64,000 bases of DNA from Callipepla californica brunnescens (lineage: Eukaryota > Chordata > Aves > Galliformes > Odontophoridae). The notes under the pieces were generated by a model. That model had not been told where the DNA came from. It made no database searches and saw nothing but the letters and a program-made list of their open reading frames with translations. The stretch lies in the NCBI GenBank assembly GCA_023055505.1, contig JALIRH010000010.1, positions 6,268,001-6,332,000 of the forward strand, read 5' to 3'. This document shows positions 37,501 through 46,500 of the stretch, piece by piece. The stretch's first letter is position 1, and each line of letters opens with the position of its first letter. A program made the position numbers and the translations under genes.

Positions 37501-40500
37501 CCAGCACCTAAACCTTTTTAATTATGGTCTAGCTGAAAAATTCATATTTTTTATGGATTACAGCTCTTCTGCGTTTTTTTGTTTTGTTTTTTGTTTTTTG
37601 CACAAAGCAGTACATAAGTCTCATCTATATATGTTTTAATATCCTTGGTATGATTATGGGAAAATTTTGATAGTGGTGAACAAGCTTGTTCGAAACATGG
37701 GCTAAGTTCAGAATTGGTTTGATTTTTAGTTCTGTAATGTACTTACTCTGATATAAAGGAACCATTTATTTTAAACCTCATTGGTTAGAAATCTGTGTGA
37801 AATAAACTATCTGCCTCTATGTTATTCGTTACAAATATTTTCATCTGTACTAATTCAGTCCTTGAAATAAGCAAAGGAAAACATTATGCAGTAGTTACAG
37901 ATGCAGAAACAGATGGACAGTGGCGTGATGATAAGCATATCTTCATGTAAAAAGAGGTATTTGAAAAGAACTAGAAAATGCTATGAAATTAAAACTGAGT
38001 CTTTTTTTTTTCCCTCCTCCATAAATTATGAAGAGAATTCTCCTCAGTTTTCCTTCAAACTACTTAGTTTGACTTCACAGTCCCTTTGCATCTATGCACT
38101 GAAGGTGTGTTTCTTTCTTTTTTTTTCTTCTCTTTGTGTACATAGGTGCAAGGACCTCAGAATACAGTCTGGAAGAAATTGATGAAAAGGAAGAGATGAG
38201 TGTGCAAGAGGTAGAGGGAAGTCAAAGTATAGATAGCTCTCCCAGGACAGGGGAGGTTACTGCAGCCTTCAGCTCTACTGAGGTACCACTGGAAACTGAA
38301 AGAAATGATCATGCTTCATCAGTTCCTGTTCCTGGCACTGTTTCTGTAGACAATTCACAAAGCTACAAGGAAGAAAAACAAGAAAATATGAGCACAGATG
38401 GCAAGTAAGTACGCTTTGTGACAAAGAAAGGAGCATTGGAGAAGGAATGGGGGAGGCAAATAAAATGCAGGGTACTGTTTCATTGTGGTGTGTAGAATAG
38501 AGAATTGTGAGAAAGGAATGAGCTTAATATGCTTAGCTTTCATTCTGATACTTTTCTGGACACAGTAATTCATATGAGGCCTTTCAACATAACTGATAAA
38601 ATGCTCTGCTGGTTATTCTGTTTAGTCATCCTTTCCTTACTACTAAAACAGCCAGACTCCAGAAAGGCTGAACCCATCTCTAAAATATCCAGCGTTATTA
38701 CTACAACAATTTGCTAAGGAGGAGGGGAAGGGAATAGGGTGGAGTAGAGCAAAATGGATTAATTAAATTATCATTTAAAGATTCGTTCTTATAATTGGTA
38801 TATTTGGAATATTTGCTACGCTGATCTATTGCTCATCAATTACCTATTGTTCTATGTTTTTGTTTTGTTCTTTCTTCATACATTAGCCAGTTGTCTTGAT
38901 CTATCTTGATTCATCTGCTCTCAGGAAAAATGAGAATTGACACATTACTTCCCTTAAACACTCTTTTGCTCCTTTGGTGATACTGTAGCTTTGTCCTGTA
39001 GAATTTTTATTAAACCACTTCCTACTTTGCAGGTTCCAACATGAGTTAGTGCCTGCTTCAAATGAGTGTTGATTGTCCTGAGAAGTCCCATTGTGTTAAT
39101 GTAATTCACTATTTATGTGTCCCCTGGGGCAGCTGAACTGGTTACTGTTCCCAATTTAAATTGCAAGAATTATTTCTATTATTATACTGAAGCCAAAATG
39201 TGCGAATGCTACAGTAGCTAAAAACTTTGAAGGTAATTCAGAGGGCTTTGAATTGAATTTCAAGGGTCTTTCTGTCAGTTCAGAGCAAAGAAGGTCTTTG
39301 CAATTTCTTTGTTCTGTCCTGCATACTGTGCCAGTTGCTTGGGTGTGTCTGCTCTGTGAGGAACTGTTTGTCATTTTTAAGTGTTCTCAGACTTGCAAAT
39401 AATCAGACCTGTATTACCGTGCCAGTTTGGATGACTGTCATGGGAATATTTCCTCACGCCTATCTCCTAACTAAATTCTACTAGCCTTCTGTGGCCTATA
39501 ATACTGTTGAGCATCATCTAGTATGCACTGCACTGTAATTTCAGAGTTTGGAAATCCTTTCCCTCATGAAATATCACAGTGATGAGAATGAGAGCTAGGG
39601 TTTCTCTGACATTTGTTTTTGAGAATCTTCTGGTAATTCAGATTTTTTAAAATATGTCTGACAACTTTGATACTCTGACATTTTGTGACTCTTTCCCTTT
39701 TTCTTTTCTGGTTTGTTTTTAAACAGTTCAGCCCATTGCAAATGGCTGTCATTCAGTCCCTTAGCTCTGTTCAAGGGAATGAAGATAGGCAAGAGTACAG
39801 AGGGCAGGACTGAGCTTTAATATTCTTCCAGCAAACTTTGAAAGCCTCTGTTTAGCAGTTGTTGGACACTTAGAACATATTTGGGACTGTACAGGCAACT
39901 TGAGGATGGATAATTCATTGTTTGAAATGATTCAAAGCAGATACTTAATTTCATGACAGTGACTCCTAGTGATAACTAATACATTTGATGTGCCAAATGA
40001 GTTGGAATCTTCATAATGACAGCATTAGTTACTACAGAAAATAGAAGTATCACAAACAGAGATAGAAGTTTGAAGTTCTGATATGTTTTTTTGAGGAGAA
40101 ATTTTAAATATGTTGGCATTTTTAACAACTTTTGAAGTCAGATACTTAGTATTTCCTGAAAAGAGAGGATTTTTTTTCCAGCACTTAACAGTTCTTTTGT
40201 CCCCTCTGATCATAGGACAAACGTATGCACTTGCAAAATGTTTAGTATGCCAGTAACATATTTTATGCATATTTCTTTGCTGTTCTCAAGATATTTCTTG
40301 AAAGGAGCAGAACATCTTTCATTAGTATTTCAAAAAGTCTGTACTGCGCAGTTCATATGCAGTCAGTGTCTCATGCAGCTCCCTGCAGATTATGCTGGAG
40401 ACAAAAATCAAAGACGTCGTAAATGTTGGAGGATGTCATAAGACTTCACATTTAAGAATGTTGTTAAGGAATGATAAGCCACTGCCTTAGTGATTCACTG

Positions 40501-43500
40501 AAACTTGAGTTGTAACTGGAATGGGGCTCGTTCAAAGTGCATGAATAAACAAAAAAAGAGGAAAAGGAAAACGGACCATGTTACACATACATAAGAGAGT
40601 GAAACTGAATGTCATTTTGGTAAAATATCATAGCAGCATTTCCTCTCATTAAAAAAAATAAAAATAAAAAAATTCTGTTGAGTACTCCAATGTTTGGCAG
40701 AATGATTTCTCCATCTGTGTTTGGAGAACATTGCCAGTTCTCTTGCATCTTTTCTTCTGTTTACTGAAATGAATGATACCAACATATTTAATGTACTGTT
40801 GTGCTTTGCAGAGAACTACAGGCTCAGATAAGCAGTGACCAAGCTGCATTTGAGAAAGATGGGAAGCTTAGAATTTTGGAACAAAATAAAAAGTATGGTG
40901 AGTAGTTCCCATTCCCACTCATTTTGTTGAAGAAAACTCCTCTATTCCTTTTAAGACAATTAAAATGCTGTCAACTCTTGAATTACGATCATCAGATTAT
41001 CTTCTTTATACTTCCTCTAGCTCTGGTATATTCTCTTTGAGATGAGTTGACAAGAATTGGCTGCAGTTTTGTAGTTGTTTATAAAGTTAACAAACAACAT
41101 TTTTAATATTGAAATCATGAAACAGAAGCCACAAAGATGGAACTAAATAAAAACTGCATCTAATTTAATAATGAATAGGCTTTGAATTCTGCTTATTGGC
41201 TCCTACTATAGTAAAATGAAATTTATTAGCACTTCTAAAATGATTCCAGAGTAGGTTTTTTATTTATTCATGCATGACACCAGAAGCCTGATAATAAAGG
41301 AAGAATACCTGAGTAAAAAGAGTTATTCAGCAATAGCAGGCAAATATGACTATAGCTTTTAAAAGCAAGTGTTAAGAAAAGTAATAATATCAGTGAGGAG
41401 CTAGTCCTTGTAGTTAAATTTCTTGAATGCTTGGAACTTAGTGATCTAAGTGCAAAGGGTAAACCTTTTTGGCATCTGTATTAATTTCTGGAATCTCACT
41501 TTTAAAGATCACTGTGATAGAACACTCGTTCCAACAAATGAAAGGGAAGAAGAGCAGACAGCGAAAACTGAAGCAGTAGATTTTAGAGAAAACAGCAAGC
41601 TTGAAGTTGACAGACTATCAAACTGTCAAGCATCTAAAAATGACATCACCGTAAGTCATAGGAATTATACTCAACTGACTCCAGGAAAGCAGGATCAGAA
41701 AACAAGTCAAACCAGCCTGGACACAGTAAAAACTCAGGATGTTGCAATTCAGACAGGTCCATTGGTTAGCAATTTGGGAAGGACTGCACAGAATGAAATG
41801 ACTGTTCCTCAAGACTATGAATCATCCACATTCAAAGGAATGGTCTATCAACACAATACAGACACAAACAACCCTGGTCTTCAAGTGATGCAAGGAATAC
41901 AAAAGGATGAAGAAATTTCAACAGAACAAAATCATCAGAGGCAAGAAGTTTCATATGAAAAAATGATACCCATGAAAGATGAAATTCGTATTTGTACAAA
42001 TGGCAGTAATGCTATTTCATCAGAAACAATTGCAAGAACTCCAGATGGGTCTCCTGTAAAGGGTTACCCTCTTTATAGGCAGGGCACAAAACCTAAACCT
42101 AAGCCTGCTAATGAAATTACAAGAGATTACATACCAAAAATTGGAATGACTACTTATAAAATTGTGCCTCCTTCAAAATCCTTGGAAACAGTGAAGAATT
42201 GGGAATCAGAAGTTTCATCAGATTATACAGAGCAAGAGGTATCTGCTTCCAAAAACTCTCTGAAGTATGAAGACCCCAAAGAATTCACAATGCAAACTGA
42301 GATTCCTCATCTTCCAAAAAGTACAGGTCATGTACAGGGTGGTTTACAAAATATACCTGCAAGAAATGATCAGCCGCACAGAGTGAACAGCATTTCTGAA
42401 CATGGGGTTCCGTCTGGAGCCAGGATTACCACTGAGATCAATCAAACAGAAACAGCATCTTCCAAACAGCATGTCCCACTGATGCTAAGCTTAAGTAATT
42501 CAAATGCTTCTTCCGAGACTCAGGAGAAGTTGAATGCATTAAGTCCTACAACTAAGCCTAGTTCTTTTTATCTGCAGATGCAGCGAAGAGTTTCAGGTCA
42601 TTACGTATCATCTGCAATTGCCAGAAGTACCATTTGTGCTCCTAATTCCATTCAAGATGAAGTTAAAAATAATGAGATGGGAAAAAAAATCTCATCACCT
42701 GATGAAACTTCTTTACATATGACAAGTAGCTTCACTCCTTCAGTAGATGAAGTAAAAGGTGATGATGGGAAAAAAATGGAGTCCCCCACTTCTCCTGTTA
42801 AAAACAATAAACCACCAAGTTTTCCCTCTTCTCAGCCAGCACCTTTGAACCTAAAAACTCTAAGAACTTTTGCAGTTCCAAAGCCATACTCTAGTTCGAG
42901 ACCATCCCCTTTTGCACTTGCTGTTTCCTCGGCAGTTAAAAGATCACAGTCATTCAATAAAACACGTACAATTGCTAGCCTGGCACCAAGAGAAGAATTT
43001 CCTGTTGAAATCTCATCTGCCTCTTCTGCAGCTGAATTCTCCTCAGCTACTTCTGTGCCTCAAGTGAAAAATCCTTCCTTACACAGCATCACAGGAGGGC
43101 CACAAAATAGTCTAATGGATAAGGTAAACTTTATTGCTAATGTATTTTTTATTATTGACTCACTGTAAAGTCATTCTCAGCAGAGAAGAGACTTAGGCTA
43201 ATCTTTGTACTGCTAGCTTAACAGAAAGTGCTGTACTGATGCACTGTAAACATCTTCTGGTGTTTGAGAGTAGCACAACATTATAACGAAGTACCAGAAA
43301 AAAGGGAATGCCAGCTAAGATGAAAACAGTCTCATTCTGAGTACCAGGAATAATTACTTCTTGCCATAATTAACATCTGAAACTTTAAAGAACAGTAAAT
43401 TAAACCATCATTTATACTGTGTGCACCTATTTTCATATTCAGAGTGTTTCTGTGCTCTTTATGGTTTAGTTTGTTGGTCTCTTTAATTTTGAATGGTGTG

Positions 43501-46500
43501 AAGAGTTTTGCTTCAGGTGTTCATGGCAGAAACACCTGAACCAGGCACAGCTGAGTGAGAGAAATTAAAAAGTCATAAAAATCAACTAAGGTATTAATGT
43601 TGCAAATGTATAGATGGAAATATACCAGAATTCACAGAGCTGTTTCAAGCTGTTCTGGGAGCTTGATGTATCCATAAGTCTGTGATGGGTAGATGCTGAC
43701 TGTCTTGCGTATTCTGTACAGATCTGCAGTAATCTGGCAAGAGGCAATACTGTCCAAAACTTTCTATTTTTATAATGACCATTTTCATCAGGCATGGAAG
43801 TTAGAGGCTAATCTTTGTTGAATAGATTCAAAATACAGTAATGCTTTTCTTCCTCTCTGCTTATGGTTCCTTGACAAACTTCTCACAGTGGCTTCTTCTG
43901 GAATATTTTGTGTCAAATTTAGATTTTTATACTAATTCATTAGTAAAATAAATGTTGTGGCGATTATGGGTTTTATCTGGGAATACTTTGTAACTGATTT
44001 TTTTAGATCTTTCAATTCTCAAGGGATGCTCAAATATGCTACAATGTGGTGTCAACGGACCTAAATTTAGGAAGTGACATTTTGTAGTAAAAGCCTGTCA
44101 AGTAATCAAGGAGGCAAAAACAAGAAACCTACGGAACCCTACAGTTCTCAACCAGTTGTAATGCTTGAATATTTTCCAGTTTATTTGAGATATAAATTCA
44201 GGTTATGTAATCATGGGGTTTTTGAGTGCTTGATTTATGATTTTTATATTTATTTTTCCTTTTGGAATATATTTTTTTCCATATCCATATCGCTTTGTGG
44301 TATCACTTCATCTTGGAGGAATTACTTCAACTTTTTAATAAGTTTTGTAAGTTCCGTTTGTCTTATATCTTATTTGTTGCTGATAAATTGAAGAATGATT
44401 CCCAAAGCTATAGTAGAAATGTGGCTGATACCTGAGATATTGAACAAAACAAATACGGTAGTGGTACAGTGTGATACATGACTTCCTGTGAATAGACTTT
44501 GTTTTTTGCTTGCTACTAATTAATGTTAAAAGGTTTTGGCTTTCTTTTTTTTCCCCTCTCACTTCCTCCCTTTCTAGAAAAGCAGCACTGTGAATAGTGA
44601 GCAAAAGGTTCAGGCACAGTCAGGTGCCTCAGCTGACCACCCACCCCCTATTATTATGAGACAAACTTCATTGCCAGTCCAGCGCTCTGACCCAGAACAG
44701 ATCCACCAGAGCTTGCTGGCTGCAATCCGCTCTGGAGAAGCTGCTGCCAGATTGAAAAGGGTGAGTTTTTGTCATTGCATTCATAATAATGAATTAATGG
44801 TACTTCCATCAAAGTTACCATATTAATGCCTGACACTAAATACAGTTATATTCAACATGAAGTGCTATGAAGAAGGTCTCTTAATGGGAAGAAAGGTGGG
44901 AAGGAGAGTTCAGTTTTGGAGAATGAACTGATGAATGCACACACAAAGCTTTGTATGTTCATATATTCAAGTGGCACAAAGATATGGTTTTAAGCACATG
45001 CTGAGCTGCCTCCTAAGCACATGCTGAGCTGTTTCATCCTAGGCCAAAATAGCTGCAGTCTTTTAGAAAAGATAGGCAGATAGGTAGAAGTTCTGAATAT
45101 TTGGTTGTTTTTTTTTCTAGCTATTAGACTTTATCAGGTCCCTAATTCTTCATAAGTGTATTTCAAGTCTCCTGCTTGATACTGTTAGTAAGATATTTCC
45201 CAGTGTTGTTTCAATAGTCCTGGTAGGACTGTTTTCCTTCACTCTCTCAAGTAAAAATAGATTCTTATTTTCTGTCTCCTAAAATGCACTCTCACAGGGT
45301 AAAATAGTGCCGACATTAAAAATCTATTGTTTTAAATTTCTAACCAGTCAGTTTAATGATATTCTCACACAAAACTCTCATAACTCAGCATTAATATTTT
45401 GCATTCTATATTGAAGAATAATTTCTCATTGCAGAAACCTAAGGATCTCAGTCAGTTTTGGTTTTCTTCTTTTTCCCACTTGAAACTTGGATAAAAGCAA
45501 GTAAAGTGTGGTGGGTGGATGTGAGGGTGTTTTTAAATTGTTTTTAATCGAAATCTTGGATTTCCCCTAAGATCAAAATATGTCAGTTGATGAGTAGATA
45601 TTAGCCTGCTTTAAATATATGAGGTTTTGATTTCAGTGTTGCGCTGCAGCAGTCTTTCTGAAACTTACAGACTTCCTGATATTTCTATACTGGATAGGAG
45701 AACTGTTTCTGGAAAAGGTTGTAAAAATGCATAATTGGTCAACAGCTTGTTAATCATGCTTAACTAGAAGTCAGTAAGAGTTGTACATAATCTGCTGTAG
45801 TATTGCTTCTAACTACTGTATGCTACTAACCACAAGACAGTTTAAAAACAGGTTAAGATGAAGCAAATACTGTATTGTTCAGAGTAGATTAAAAGGTCAC
45901 ACCTCACTGTTCAACCTGATTTTTTTTTTCTGTACCTATTTGTTTGCACAAATGTACGTAGGCCCCTCTGAAAGTAATGCCTCCTGTTTATTTCCATGGA
46001 AACTACAAGAGATACAAAGAACACAATAACAGTATCTAACAAATTCTCATCTCCAAAACACTGTTTTTCTACATAATCACAGCCATTATCTATGCACTTT
46101 CACTGGCAATGAACAAGAGCCTACATTCTACGCTTGTAAAAATCTGCACCGCAGGAGGGGACCCACTGTCACTGATTGCTAAAATGCACCACCCATCACC
46201 CCCCTGTGCTCACATTGACTGTTGATCTCCATAAACATTCAGCAAGAGTTGATGAATGTCAATGGATGCCATTTTGTTCTGTAAGGAGGAATTTAATGAA
46301 CACCTTTTGCTTCATATGCACTTCCACATCAGACTGCTATCTGTCATAGGGCAACAAAATGTAACGGAATATAGGTGGGAAGGTTCTTCCATACCACATA
46401 GTCTTTATCACCCATACATGTATGGATGTACATGTATGGTGCTAGGAAGAGCAAGGTGATGACTAAAAACCTTTTTCTCCTGTCCCTCTCTCACTCCTGT

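Noticed and set aside
41450..41507. Upstream methionine and open frame before the large COBLL1 exon
   Set aside because: These bases are intron: the splice acceptor at 41507 gives the phase needed by the previous exon, and the extra residues do not match the family.
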